From Molossus alvarezi (lineage: Eukaryota; Chordata; Mammalia; Chiroptera; Molossidae), in assembly GCA_037176705.1 (NCBI GenBank), contig CM073886.1, positions 11,740,501 to 11,804,500 on the forward strand: DNA of 64,000 nucleotides, given 5' to 3'. The notes beneath the pieces are model-generated. The model had not been told where the DNA came from. It saw only the letters and a list, made by a program, of their open reading frames with translations, and did not search any database. Both the position numbers and the translations under genes were made by a program. Shown here piece by piece: positions 35,835 to 48,361 of this stretch (position 1 is its first letter; each line of letters begins with the position of its first letter).

Positions 35835-37739
35835 CATAAGCTACTCACTGAGTACATTTCTGTGCATAAAGTGCACCCCTGGGTGTCTGTCCTGCCTCAC
35901 TCACGGCTGTGGCCAGGCTGGAGGTGGCCTCCGATGGAAATGTGGGTAAAGATGTTGACAGTGTGCCTGATTTACTTAAAGGTGGTAGCATGTAGCCAGG
36001 AAACTAATATATTGTTATGACGGGAAACGGATGGTGGGGAGCTGCTGGATGGGTTGTAAAAGGAAGACCATTGGTTCCTTCCTCCCAACAGATGTCACTC
36101 TGCAGGGAAAGCAGCGCTGAGAAAACCAGAGGAAACAAACAGACCCCGTTCCCTTCCACGCTCTGTCACTCAGAACTCACTAGCTGGTCAAGTCATTTAA
36201 CCTGGGGAATATCAAAAACTGCGGCAAGCCCACTGTCACGTCCTCCTCCGGAGCCCAAGGCAGACATCACGAATCGATCACGCACCTTTTCCTTGATGAA
36301 CCAGAAGCAAGGTTCCAGCTCTTTCTTAAGACCGGCAGCCACTTCCATGCAGAGTGGGCAAAAGAGACCCTGCCTACCTGCCCCGCGGACTCTCACTACG
36401 AAGGCCAGAGTCTTCATCTACATGGGGACTGACGACACCTCCCCTGCAGAATCGCTGGGGGTCCACTGAGATGCTTCATTTGCTCGAGCGCCAGGTATTC
36501 CCGGAGTGTCTCTCGCCTGCCTGACAGCAGCACTGGGCGGAGGTCAGCTGGGACGAGGCCGGCACCTGTGTGCTGCCGTCCGGGTGCGGCGTGGGTGGAC
36601 TCTGGCCTCGTGTGTTTACTTCCTCAACCCCTCTCCTCTGGGCCAGCTCACACGCACAGAATCACTTAATGAGGGGAAAGGTGCCCGCAAGAGTGAGCCT
36701 GAGGATTTAAGGGGCAGCCTATTTCCCAGCACGTTCTTTTCTTATATATTAAATAAGCCGTGGCTGGATTAGCTCCCACCTCTAACTCTCCTCCCTTGGA
36801 TTCCCAATCACAAAACACCGTATTAACAAGCGTGTCTACCAGGCTGAGCTAGACTTGCTATAAACTCTCCTTTTATCTGCTCTAAAACACACAGTAATAG
36901 CATTCTCCGGAGAATACGAAATAAACCAGCCTGCCGCGTGCCCCTGCCAGGCTGCAGCCCTCCGCACGACCGAGGGGGCTCCTCGCGCCTCTCACCCCCC
37001 CCAAGCTCCGCAGGGCGCCCGCAGTGATGCCCGACGTCCTGCCCTCGTTTCAATTCCCCACACACAGGGAAGGCTGAGTGCAGGCTCAAGAGGCAGGCCT
37101 CGGCCAGGGAGCAAAGCTCATCTCCTCTGTAATCCAGCACAGAAAATGCGCTCTTCTCGGCCCGAGATACACATTCAACAACAGGGCCGAGTGACAGGGC
37201 ATGGGCCAGGAGCCAGCGGTGCCATCACCCATTCCAGAAGATGCTGGGACCACCTGCCGGAGGGACCCCGCGGGCTCGGGCACGAGAGGATGCGGCCCTC
37301 GATGCTAGGCGTGCTGTGGCCACGCGGGGCCGGGCTGCCCTTGGCGTCGGGGGACAGCCCCTAAGCACACAGGGCCACTGCTGTGGGGCGGGGTGCTGAC
37401 ATTCCCACAGGAACTTCCTCAGCTAGTCCAGGGCTTTGAACCTGTTCTTAATTTTAACTTTAGATATTTGTTTTTAAAACCTCAAAAACAGAAATCAGAG
37501 ACGGCATTCTGCTACTGCTCTGAGCAGCGCGGTGCGTGGACAGCCCTGGCCGCCTGCAGCTCCCGAGCCTTGCGGATCTCTGTTCACAGGCAGCTGGACG
37601 CTGGGCAGAGAATCAGCAGGAAGCGTGGGAAGGGAGGACAGGGAGGGGCAGACGCACACACTGTCCTGGTTGATGCCGTTGGCCTCAAACCTGCTATGAC
37701 CTTGTATACATGTCCTGAGCTCTTATCCCCAGTCCCTCA
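35835..37739. other. Part of the 16.5-kb KATNIP intron before the HAL1-like element
   Basis: Unique-looking sequence. I see no gene, repeat family or regulatory signal that I can support. Confidence 0.5.
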
Positions 37740-39080
37740 TCTGGATCTCAAAGGGGGAAGATGACTTCCCTTCAGGATGACCTTCTCACACAACCACATT
37801 AAAATGACAACTAAACTACCAAACAACCATCACTCAGACCACCTGACATCCAGCTGAATGGAAATCCCACAACTATGAAATTAAAGCAGCAGCCACATGA
37901 GACTGGAAGGAGGGGCGGAGGCGCAGACGGGCTGGTCCCACACCCCCGTGTGGTGGATAAAAATCAGGAGGATACTTTGGCTGGTAGGTCCTCCCTGAAA
38001 AACAAGGGGTCCTCGTCCCACACAGGCACCCAACTCAGGGTTCCAGTGCCAGGAAGAGAAGTCCCCATAACTTTGTCTGTGAAACCAGTGGGAACTGAGG
38101 TTGAGGGAGGCTGAGGCTTCTGGAGCCCCACGCGGCTCCTCTTAAAGGGCCGGAGCACAGACTTACTTGGACTTGCACCCCCAGGCTCCAGCTTGGAGGA
38201 GCCACCTTGACAGGCACCAGAGACATTTGGGGAAGAACTGAGTAGTTTGGCATTAAAGTGAGGGCTGGAGAGGCAGCTTTCTCCTGGATGCACAGACCTG
38301 TTGGCGGAGGCCGTTGTTCCTTTGGTGAGCCCTTGCCCCATGGGGCCTGCACACGGGCACCATATCTGGGACTCCAGCAACCTGGCTCACACTGTTTGCC
38401 CCACCCTGGTGACTCCCTGAGGTCCTGCCCCACCCAACTTTCAGGTCCACCCAAGATGTTTCCAGTAGATTTACCATAGGATTGAGCTGTTTTGGCTTCA
38501 GAGTTTCCTAAATTCTTTCAAACAACCGGTATCTGGCCTCAGCGAGCCCCATACCTCTTGCTAAGTGGCCCCAGGTCAGGCATTAGAGGCAGCCAGCCTT
38601 GGTTCACAGCTTGGCTTTGCCTGGGCACCTTCAAGCCCAGCACAAGAAGCAGCTGTCTGCAGATTGCTTTGTAGCTTATACCTGGTAGCCCTGGGTAGAA
38701 CACAGGCAGTGGCTGACCTTGCCCCAGAGCCAGCTCTGTGTGGTGGGCCCCTGCACAGCTGATCCTCCAAGGTAGTCAGAGGTCAGTGGTCGGAGCACAG
38801 CCAGTCCTTGCAGCTGATCAGCCTGAGTAAATCCCTCCCATTGACATGCCAACAGCAATCAAGACTCAATTACAACAGAAAGGTGTATAGTCCACACTAG
38901 GGGTGCACCTCAAGGGCCCAGCTGGAAGACCAGGGAGGCTGTGTCACTGGACCCTACAGGACACCTACAATAGCAGGCCACCCTAGGAAGCATAGGAGAC
39001 ATAGCAACTCTACCTAATACATAGAAACAATCACAGGGAGTCAGCCAAAATGATGAGACAAAAAAAAAAACATATACCAA

Positions 39081-39935
39081 ATGAACGAACAGAACAAAAT
39101 TCCAGGAAAAGAACTAAACAAAATGGAGATAAGCAATCTAACATATGAAGAGTTCAAAACACTGCTTATAAGGATGCTCAAGGAACTTAGTGAGGACCTC
39201 AAGAGCATAACAAAGGACCAGTCAGAAATTAAGGGTGTACTAACTGAAATAAAGAATCATTTACAGAGAATCAACAGTAGAGTAGGTGAAGCCAAGAAGC
39301 AAACCATCAATTTGGAATATAAAGAAGCAAAAGACACCCACTCAGAACAGCAAAAAGAAAAAAGAATCCCAAGAAATGAGGAGAGTGTAAGGAGCCTGTG
39401 GAACAACTTCAAGTATACCAATATTTGCATCATGGGGGTGCTGGAAGAAGGAGAGAGAGAGCCAGAAATTGAAAACCTATTTGAAGAAATAACGACAGAA
39501 AATGTCCCTAACTTGGTGAAGGAAACAGACATACAAGTCCAGGAAGCACAGAGTCCCAAACAAGAAGAACCCAAAGAGGTCTACACCAAGACATATCATC
39601 ATCAAATGCGAAAGTATAAAGACAAAGAGAGAATCTTAAAAGCTGAAAGAGAAAAGCAGTTAGTTACCTACAAGGGAGCTCCCATAATACTGTAAGCCGA
39701 TGTCTCAAAAGAAACTTTGCAGGCCAGCAGGAAGTAGCAAGAAATATTCAAAGTGATGAAAAGCAAGGACCTACAACCAAGAATACTCTATCCTGCAAAG
39801 CTATCATTTAGAATCAATGGACATATAAAGAACTTCCCAGACAAGAAGAAGCCAAAGGAGTTCATCACCACCAAACCAGTATTATATGAAATGTTGAAGG
39901 GTCTTCCTGAAGAAGAACAAAAATATGAACACTAA
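39081..39935 (+). pseudogene. L1 ORF1p-like reading frame with two in-frame stops (within HAL1-like element)
   Basis: The frame opens MNEQNKIPGKELNKMEISNL. It continues through a coiled-coil region rich in Glu/Lys/Gln and an RNA-recognition-like part (NICIMGVLEEGEREPEIENL, TTENVPNLVKETDIQ) to VTYKGAPIIL. It is then cut by a taa stop at 39693-39695 and a tag stop at 39735-39737. It resumes in the same frame with MKSKDLQPRILYPAKLSFRI, the C-terminal domain, ending at 39935. ORF1p is the RNA-binding trimeric chaperone of L1. This copy is decayed and not functional. Confidence 0.88.
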
Positions 39936-40005
39936 AATGTCAATACATACATATCTTTCAGCAATTGAATCTACAAACAAAATGAACAAGCAGAACAGAA
40001 ACAGA

Positions 40006-40250
40006 CTTTTATTTTTGATCCTCACCCAAGACTATTTTTCCATTGATTTTCAGATAGAGTGGGGGGGGAGGGGAGGGAGGGAGGGAAACACTGATGCGAG
40101 AGACACACATCGATTGGTTCCCTCCCATACAACCCCAACCAGGGCCGAGATCCAACCACAACTGAGGTACGTGACCTTGACCGGAATCAAACCCAGGACT
40201 CTTTGGTCCTTGGGCCAAAGCTCTAACCACTGAGCCAACCAGCCAGGACC
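40006..40250 (-). mobile_element. VES SINE (reverse) inside the HAL1-like element
   Basis: Reverse complement of the VES pattern: atcctcacccaagac tail region, cagatagagtgggg, cgattggttccctccc, B-box-like gaccttgaccggaatcaaac and the end ccaaccagccaggacc. It splits the HAL1-like 3' UTR, so it is the younger insertion. Confidence 0.9.
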
Positions 40251-40524
40251 AGAGAACTTTTTGTTGGTTGCCAGATGGGAGGGCGGGTGGGGGGATGGGT
40301 GAAAAAGGTGAAGGAATTAATTGATTAGACTGATGAACCTCAAAGGAAATGGGGGTGGGGAGGCTGGAAGGACTTATATGCATATATGCACAATCAATGG
40401 ACAGAGACAATATTGTGAGAAAGGTAGGAGGAGGGCAGGAGTGGGCAGGAGGGGGTCAATGGGGGAAAAGGGGGGCATCTGTAATGTATTTAACAATAAA
40501 GTTTAAAATAAAATTAAAAAAATT

Positions 40525-40770
40525 TTTTTTTCTTATCCTCACCCGAGGACACTTCTGCATTCATCTTCAGATAGCGTGAGAGGGAGAAAGGGAGGAAGAG
40601 AGAGAAACATTGATGTGAGAAAGGCACATCAGTTGGTTGCCATGCCATCCGCACAACCCCAAATGGGGCCAGGGACAAACCGCAACTGAAGTACGTGCCC
40701 TTGGCTAGAATTGATCCTGGGACTCTGCTTCGTGGGCCGATGCTCTACCGCTGAGCCAAACTGGCCAGGG
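40525..40770 (-). mobile_element. VES SINE (reverse) in the A-rich tail of the HAL1-like element
   Basis: Starts cttatcctcacccgaggac and ends gagccaaactggccaggg. It is flanked by aaaattaaaaaaa on both sides, meaning it integrated into the A-rich tail of the preceding element. Confidence 0.9.
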
Positions 40771-42435
40771 AAAATTAAAAAAATTAAAAAATCAGTCTCA
40801 ATATCAAGATCCAACATGGCACAGTTCAGGGCACCCCAAATTAAAAAACAAAAGGGTAAGACAACGGCTCTCCATCCCTGGGAATGAACACATTCATTCA
40901 TTCATTCAACAACCAGGTGTTTCTGCTCTGCACAGAGCCGTGGTGGGGAAATGCAGGCCCGCTCCCAGGAGGCCCCCGGAACTGTGGGGAGCCAGGCATC
41001 AATCCTAGTACAGGGTGATGGGACATGTTCATGAGGTCCAGAAGCAGTGCAAGGGCCAGGCTGGCTTCCTGGAGAAAGTGACCATCCAGGTTTTTCAGGC
41101 ATAGGACCCGGAGGCAGGCATTTCGAGTTGAGCAGGATGGGAGGGGCTGGGGACTAAAGGTGTAACTGCATGGAGGTTAGTGAAGAGCTCAGGTATGTAC
41201 TCCTTCAGGTACCTTCCTGACCTCTCCCAGCCTGCAGCAGGCCCCCTCCAATGTACCCCAAGGGGTACCGTCTGGGACAGGCCAGCTCCAGCCCAAAGAT
41301 GAGTTCGATTTGAAATACATGGTGGTTTCAAAAGAATTTAAATGAGCTACTGACATTCACAGACCAGAAAGGCTCAACAAAATCTGCATTCCCAGCTCCC
41401 TGGACATGCGCAGAAGCCCTCGCAGCTCTGGCTGGCATTCCTCCATGGCAACCGTTAGTTGAAGCCGAAAAGTGGCCTATGCTTCACAGTCTCCCACACT
41501 CCCCACCACGCCCATTTGCTATCTTGCTTGTCCTATCACTCCCCTTACAGCAGATTGGAAAGGGAAGGAGAACAATTTCACCCCATGTCACTAGAGGGCA
41601 AAGAAAACAGGCTGAGGGGTCCGGTCCTTCCTCAGCCACTGCGTCCCCCACTGAGCTCCAGGGGCTTCTCTTTGAAGCAAGCCCTTGGGACTCTGGGTTC
41701 ACGGTTACCAAGGTCTTGATCGCACTGCATTATACGTGTACACTTCCTTGAATGCAGCTTTCAGAAAGGAGCATCTCCAGGGCATGGGCTGTGCCTTATA
41801 CCAGGGTCCTCAAAACTGGCCATGAAGCCTGGGGCCCCCAGTGATGTGCTCAATAATAAATGTCAAAGGAAGGAATCAATACAATGAACACATGCAACAC
41901 AGTCCAGTGAAGAAAGGGTGAGGCTGGGGGTCGGGAGTGGTGGGAGGGCAGGAGAGAAGAGTTCTGAAACCAGAGGGGCAGCCAGGCACGGAGCAGGGTC
42001 TGCGCACGAGGGCACTGGCACCCTGGGAGCTGGGCGCTGCCCTGCGTGGGCTGAGTGAGCCCCTGCGTGTTGGCAAGGCCCCTCACAGTCACTGTGGACC
42101 CAGTGAGGGTCCGGCTGCAGGGGTTCCAACTCTCACTCTGAGGCTCCCTGGCTGTGTGACTTGGGGCATGTTACATAACCTTTCTCTGTGTCTGTTTCCT
42201 TATCTGTTAAAATGGAGCCTCCGTTGGTACTTTTCCAGTTCCCCCAAAGGGCGCTCTGATTATACTTCCCAAACCTTCAAGCAGAGACTCTGCTGCGTGG
42301 CTCTGAGAAATCCCCCAGCAGGCGCTGGCTACAGCCAGCGGGGCCTCCACTGTGCAGTTTCGGGAATTAGACTGTTAGGTAACACTAAGTGCCCGCATCA
42401 GTCCATGCCCCCAGGGCTCAGAGCCCGGTACTCAC
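40771..42435. other. End of the 16.5-kb KATNIP intron
   Basis: Holds a probable L2 3' end (about 41690-41875, with ccagggcatgggctgtgcc and gtgatgtgctcaataataaa) and a MIR (42110). Otherwise nothing supported. Confidence 0.55.
42110..42245 (+). repeat. MIR
   Basis: Has ccctggctgtgtgacttgggg, catgttacataacctttctc and cttatctgttaaaatggagcc. It lies just upstream (in plus coordinates) of a KATNIP exon edge at 42436. Confidence 0.85.
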
Positions 42436-42573
42436 GCCATCAGCTGTCCAGTAATTCCGAACCTTGATCTTGGCCAGACCAAAGGCTCGCAGCGGTCTCG
42501 TGTTGCGGATCACGAAAGAGAGCTGGAGCGGCGGGCGGAAGGGGCACGCCCACAAGGAGGGCTCTTCCTTGCT
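42436..42573 (-). CDS. KATNIP: KATNIP exon 5 of the window (middle of first module)
   Basis: 138 nt, 46 codons, phase 0 at both ends. The acceptor is gtttcag and the donor is gtgagt. It encodes SKEEPSLWACPFRPPLQLSF then VIRNTRPLRAFGLAKIKVRN and YWTADG. The pattern W-x-CPF-x-PP followed by L-x-F-x-I and then I-K-V-x-NYW is the degenerate equivalent of HMWLxPFxPG ... V-x-I-x-F ... RxWNYNKS in the other two modules. The first module is therefore the divergent copy, with NYW in place of WNYNK. Its strands continue into the next exon (DLDIGAKNVKLYVN), across a 16.5-kb intron. Confidence 0.93.
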
Positions 42574-45509
42574 CTGAAACACCAGCGAGAGAGGGGAGGG
42601 TCAGTGCATGTCTGCCTCTCCCCAAAGCAGTGACCCCCAATGAAACCCGAGAGGCCTGAGGGCAGGCCCAGGGCCCCTTCTCTACATAATCCAGGGTGGG
42701 GGAAGGTCTCAGATCTCACCCCGTCTGGACTGACCCTCGTCCCTGCCTAAAGCTGCCACACGGGCCTTCTGCGCCTCCATCCAGACTGAATGAAAGGCAG
42801 CGGACTTTGTCTGGATCAGCTTTGAGGACAGCGCGGTGGCAGGGGGCCCACTAGGAGGAAGGACCGGAAGAGCCACCATTGGCCTTATCCGATAAACCTG
42901 GCAAGCAGTTTTTTATTTTCTTTTGCAAAATCTTGAATTTAAAAAATTTTTAAATAGACAAGAAAGAAACTGGCTCAGGCATCTGTTAGTAGAGGGTGAC
43001 GGCACTGAGCCACAGTTCTTCTGTCCCTCTTAGGACCTCAGTGCGCCATTCCCGCCTGCCCGCCAAGGCCACCTCAAGGTCAGGGGGGCAGAGAGCAGGG
43101 AAGCCTCGCTGTCGTTCTCATTCACACCAACACATTTTGTCCTGAGTGCTTCCGATGCAGACGGAACAGCCAGATTAGGGCATTTCCTAAGCTCTCCGGC
43201 TCCTCTCCTGTCTCTCCGGATGCCTCCCGGCCCGCCCAGGCCAAGCCCTCGCTCCTGAACGCCTGCACAGGCCGCTCCGGGGCAGCTCTCTTCCTGTCCC
43301 AGCCCACACGCGCTCTCGTCCCCGTCACCCCTTCCCTTGACGCATTCCTCTCTCCTCCAGCTGTGCCCGCAGTACGTCCCTCCGTGTCCCACAGTGGCCT
43401 GTCTTGAGGTCCCTGGCACTGCCCACACACTCATCTGTGAGTTTTCAGGGAAGTGGCCGCGTCAAAGTCACTCCAGAACCCTTAGCGTGCAGCATAATTC
43501 CTTGGCACGTGATGAATGCCAAAAACGCTTTGTTGAATGAATGGATAAATACATGGATAAGTGAAATTTTCCTCCTAATATCAGTTGTCTCATTAAAACT
43601 TTAAAAAGACTGTAAACTGAAGCTGGCCTGCGCAGCTATTTTGTTTGGCTCACGAGTGTTCTTTAAAAAAAAAAAAGGCAAATTCGTGCCAACACTTACA
43701 GACGGAGAGAACTCCGCTCCTCCCAGCTGCGTTCTTGGCTTCTCTGCAGACCTGGAAGCTGTGGGTGGCAGCAGGGGGTCCCTGGCACCCCCTAGGCAAG
43801 TGCTCTCTGGTGCCTCGGTCCCCACAACTCCCTACCGGTTTACACCCGCCTCACTCTCTCATTATGCCTCTGCCTGGCCCTGCAGGCATCTGAGTGAGGG
43901 TCTCTGCCTAGGGGCCGAGCCCATGTGCCAAAGAACAATCACCGCATCTCTGACACGGGCTGAAGTTGTCCCTTTTATTAAATAGGACCAGCGCCCTGTA
44001 TTTAAAAATGTCTCAGCAGACTCCCCTCACTGAATGACAGGGCCAGGAAAGGAGGAGGTCGGCTGGCTCGGCTCTGAGGCCCCCAGGAGACGGGGGTCCA
44101 GGCTCCAGCTGCCGGGAAGAACAGAGGTGGCTTGTTCCAGTGGCAATAGCGCCTTTCAGGCGGTGGAGGCGGCTTTGGTTAAGGGGGAGAGATGAGTTCA
44201 AGGGGTTCTGACTTATTCTGGCAAGTTTCTCAAGCTCTGCAAGAACTTCTAGTGCTCTGGGTGGCTGTGAGGGTTCAAGACATCACATCTCAGTCCAGCC
44301 GTGAGTCTCATTCCTTCGCCGAGCTGGGGCCTAACGTGGGTCACCGTGGCTGCTTGAAAAAGGCAGAGACAGAAGCTGACCCTTGGACGCTGGCGGGAGG
44401 GCTTCATTGATTTCCCTTCACATTTCTGTCAGCAGGGGGAATAACAGGAGGGCTAATTGGGAATCATCGTGTTCAAAGTCAAAAGAACATGAATCTGTAG
44501 AGAACTCAGGGCCTCGTTAGCGACCAGGCCTTCTGATGTTTCCTTTCCACAGAGTCGGACAGGGAGGCTGACGGGAAGCCCCTGAGGCCTGACCCAACCT
44601 GCTGGGCAAACCCCAGGCGCCAGGCCCGCGGGCGGAGCGCCCGCCTGCCAGGGGCTGAGAGATGCGCAGGAACCACCGCCACCGTCTCTCACAGCCCGGG
44701 AGGCCGGTCTGCTGGGACACCTGTGTCACGGAAGGAAGACCAGAGCACAGCAGGGCGTGTGGCCTGTCAGAGGGGTGGAGTGAGGACTGACACCTGGGTT
44801 TTTAATTCATTAATTCACGTGTCTTGGTCTGGATCCCCAAGAAGCAGACCCCGAAGCAAGGATTCTAGCAGAAGGAGTTTATTCGGACAGCGAAGGAAAG
44901 GCGAGCTGGACACTGGGAAGAGAGCGGGGAGGCAGCCCGGGGTCACCAAACCCGCAGCTCCCGTGGGCTCCTGGAATCGAGCCGGTGTGGATGCTCAGAG
45001 GGACTCCACCGGGACAGGGAGCCGGCTGCTCTCTCAAACTGGCTCTTCCCCACAGGTCTGCACCGACTGCCTACGAGGCCAGAGAAACGATCCTCCACCT
45101 GAGCAGCATCGGTGCCAGTGGTGTGGGGGCAGGCTGCCCGCCGAAGTGGGAAGGGCCGGGGCAGAGGGAGGCGCCCACAACCCTGCTAGGCTGCGCCCAG
45201 CTCGGGGCCCCTGGGTGAGCAGGCGCTGAGGCAGATGCGGGATGCGGGGGCGTCTGGCCCGCCAGTCCCAGCTCTGTGTAGTATGGAGGCAAACAGGTGA
45301 AAACACCAAGAAAATCAAAGCAGGGATGAGTTTAATGATGAATAAGAGAGAATTATTAATGGCTGAAGGAAGGACTATTTTAGGATGGATGGCCAGGGAA
45401 GGCTTCCCTGAGGAGGTATCCTTCTGCCTCCTAAACAAAGGTGCTTTTCTCTTCCATGCTTAACCTAACACAGATGCACCCACTTCAGGGAGGCAAACAG
45501 GTGAAAACA
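42574..45509. other. Start of the 11.5-kb KATNIP intron
   Basis: Holds a probable L2-like 3' end (about 43350-43550). A 24-bp sequence occurs identically at 45285-45308 and 45489-45512. The rest carries no supported feature. Confidence 0.55.
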
Positions 45510-45649
45510 CCAGGTGAAGCCCACTGCAATAAAAAAGGAACAAACTACTGAAATACACAACAATTTGGATGGACATCAAGGGCATTATGCTGAGAGAAAA
45601 AGTCAGTCTCAAAAAGGTTACAGACAGCATAATCCCATTAGCATTGCAT

Positions 45650-45870
45650 TCTTTTTTTCCCTTTATTGATTTTAGACAGAGAGGAACAAAGAGAGAGAGA
45701 GAGAGAGAGATAGAAAGATCGATGAGAGAGAACATCAACTGGCCGCCTCCCGCATGCTCCCTCTGGGGATCGGGCCCACAACCTGGGCATGTGTCCTGAC
45801 CAGCAATAGAACCAGTGACCTCTTGGTGCATGGGTCGACGCTCAACCACTGAGCCACACTGGCTGGACAG
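45650..45870 (-). mobile_element. VES-type SINE (reverse), first of two at the same target
   Basis: Starts ttttttcccttttattgattt, with a gagagagagagagagagat run and ctggccgcctcccgcatgc. It ends ccactgagccacactggctgg. Flanking gcattcttttt copies show insertion into an L1 3' end. Confidence 0.9.
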
Positions 45871-45892
45871 TATAGCATTCTTTTTTTTTTCT

Positions 45893-46030
45893 TTTTTTTT
45901 TTTAATCCTCACCTGAGGATATTTTTTTACATTTATCTTCAGATAGAGCAGGAGGGAGAGGAGAAGGAAGAAAGAAACATCAATGTGAGGGAGACACATC
46001 GATTGGTTGCCATCCGCACAACCCCAGGGC
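45893..46030 (-). mobile_element. VES SINE (reverse), 5'-truncated, second at the same target
   Basis: Starts tttttttttttaatcctcacc and runs through cagatagagcaggagggagag and cgattggttgccatccgcac. It ends abruptly at cccagggcc, having lost the tRNA-like half. Bordered by agtatagcattctt on both sides. Confidence 0.9.
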
Positions 46031-46752
46031 CAGTATAGCATTCTTGAAGTGACAGAAAGCATGGAGAACAGGGCAGTGGTCACCAGTGTTAGGGACGGGT
46101 GTGGGAGGCGTGACTATAGAGGACTGCAGGGGAATCCCTTCTTGGTGACAGAACCGTTCGGTGTCTCAAGGTGGTGGTGGTGGTGGTTGTACAGATCTAC
46201 ATGTGACGAAACTGACAGAACCTACACACACACATAATTGAGTGTATGAAAGTCTGCACACTACACCAATGTCAAGTTCCTGGTCCGACCATGTGCTGTG
46301 GTCACAGAGGAGGTTACCACTGGGGAAGCTGAGCAAGGGCACATGACACCTTTCTGCACTTTTTAAAACTTGAAATGTAATTCACATATTTAAAAGTGTA
46401 CAATGCAGTTTTCTTTAGTCCATTCACAAGACTGTGCAACCATCACCACTATCTTTTCCCAGCATACTCTACACCCCAAAAGACACCCAGTACCCTTTAG
46501 CGGTCACTCCCCATTCTGTCTCTCCTGAGCCCAGGCACTCACTAATCTATTATCTGTCCTACGAATTTCTCTATTCTGGAATTTCCTATAAATGGAAAAA
46601 TATAATTTGTGGCCTTCTGTGTCTGGCTTCTTTCATTCAGCATGATGTTTTCAAAGTTCATCCGTGTTGTAGTATGTGGCAGGACTTCATTCCTTTTTAT
46701 GGCCAAATAATATTCCATTGTATGCAGATGGCATACTTTCTTTTTCTGTTTT

Positions 46753-46948
46753 TTAAAGATTTTTTTATTGATCTAGAGAAAGAGGAAGGGAGAGGGGGAG
46801 AGAGAGAGAGAAATATTGGCTGCCTCCTGCACACCTCCCCCATTGGGGATGGAGCCTGCAACCCAGGCATGTGCCCTGACCAAGAATCAAACCAGCGACC
46901 TCTTGGTGCACAGGACAACGCCAAACCAGCTAAGCCACACAGACCACA
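46753..46948 (-). mobile_element. VES-type SINE (reverse) inside antisense L1
   Basis: Has ttttttattgatctagagaaag, gagagagagagagaaatattg, ccctgaccaagaatcaaacc and gctaagccacacag. It divides an L1 3' region that resumes at about 46949. Confidence 0.88.
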
Positions 46949-48361
46949 CATATACCCCATTTTCTTTATCCATTCATCAGTTGATGGAATTTGGGTTGCT
47001 TCTACCTTTTGGTACTGTGAATAATGCTGCTTGAACACGTGTGTGCAAGCTATTGCGTGAACATGTTTTGGATTCTCTCGGGTTTGCAAATCTAGGAGTG
47101 GGATGGCCGGGTCATAGTGTAACTCTACATTAACTCTCTGAGGAGCTGCCAGACTCTTCTCCCCAGTGTCTGCGCCTTACTTTTACATCCTCACCAGCAA
47201 GGTATGAGGGCTCCGAGTTTTCCACATGCTCACCAATACTTATTGTTTTCCTTTCTCTTTTCTTCTTAAAACAATTATAGTCATCCTAGTGAGTGCGAAG
47301 TGATGTATCTTTGTGGGTTAGAGTTGCATTTCCCTAATGACTAATGATGAGCATCTTTTCCTGTGCTTGTTGGCTATTTGTATATCTTCTTTGGATAAAT
47401 GTCCATTCAAAGTACTTTGGCCATATTTTAATTGGGTTGTCTTTTCACTGTTGAGTTTAAGAGTTCTTTTCTTTACATATTCTGGACACTAGACTCTTAT
47501 CAATATATAATTTGCAAATACTTTCTCCCATTGTATAGGTTGTCTTTTCACTTTCTTGATAGTGTCCTTTGAAACAAAAATGTTTTTTATTTTGATAATG
47601 TCTGACTTATCTATTTTTTTCTTTTGTTGCTTATTCTTTCGTGTCATATCTAAGACTCCACTGATAAATTCAAGGCTATGAAGATTTACATCTTATATAT
47701 TTACATAAGATGTAAGCTCTTATATTTAAGGTCTTTGGTCCATTGAGTTAGTTTTTGTAGACGGTGTGAGGTAGGAGTCCAACCTCATTCTTTTGCATGT
47801 AGAAATTTAGTATTCCCAATACCATTTGTTGAAAAAATTATTCCTACCTCATTGAAAGGTCTTGGCATCCTGTTAAAAATCAACTGACTATAGATACATG
47901 TGTTTATTTCTGGACTCTCAATTTGATTCCACTGACTTAATCCATCCTTATGCCTGTACCACACAATCTCGACCACTGTGACTTTGTGGTTAGTTTTGAA
48001 CTGGAAGGTATAAGCCCTTCAACTTTGTTCTTCTTTTCCAAAGTTGTTTTGGCTATTCTGTGTCTCTTGAATTTCCATATGTATTTTAGGATCAGCTCAT
48101 CAATTTCCACAATAAAGGCAGCAGGAATTTTTATAGCATTGCATTGAATCTATAGAAAATTTGGGAAGCATTGCTATTTTAACACTATTAGTTCTTCCAA
48201 TTGATGAACACAGGTGTCTTTTCATTGATTTAGGTGTTTAACTTCTGTCAATACTGTTTGCACTTTGTGTTTTGTAAGTTTTGCATTTCTTTGGTGAAAT
48301 TTATTCTTAAATATTTTACATTTTGATACTATAATAAATATAATTTTTTTCTTTCTTCTTC

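Larger units (their letters stand above)
37740..40520 (+). mobile_element. HAL1-like (half-L1) retrotransposon: L1 ORF1 and 3' end without ORF2
   Basis: On the plus strand a probable GC-rich L1-type 5' UTR (about 37740-39060, left edge uncertain) leads into an L1 ORF1-like frame from 39081. The ORF1 frame ends at 39935. Only about 340 bp of 3' UTR follow, discounting an inserted VES SINE, before the aacaataaag signal and A-rich tail at 40489-40520. No ORF2 (endonuclease/reverse transcriptase) sequence lies between. This is the structure of HAL1 elements, though an internally deleted L1 would look similar. A second VES SINE sits in the A-rich tail. Confidence 0.75.
45510..46365 (+). mobile_element. 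L1M-type 3' end, plus strand
   Basis: Phrases aaaaaaggaacaaactactg, ggatggacatcaagggcatt, ctgagagaaaaagtcagtctc, gtggtggtggtggttgtacag and ggggaagctgagcaagggcac mark the L1M 3' UTR. Two VES SINEs split it. It abuts the antisense L1 at about 46360. Confidence 0.85.
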
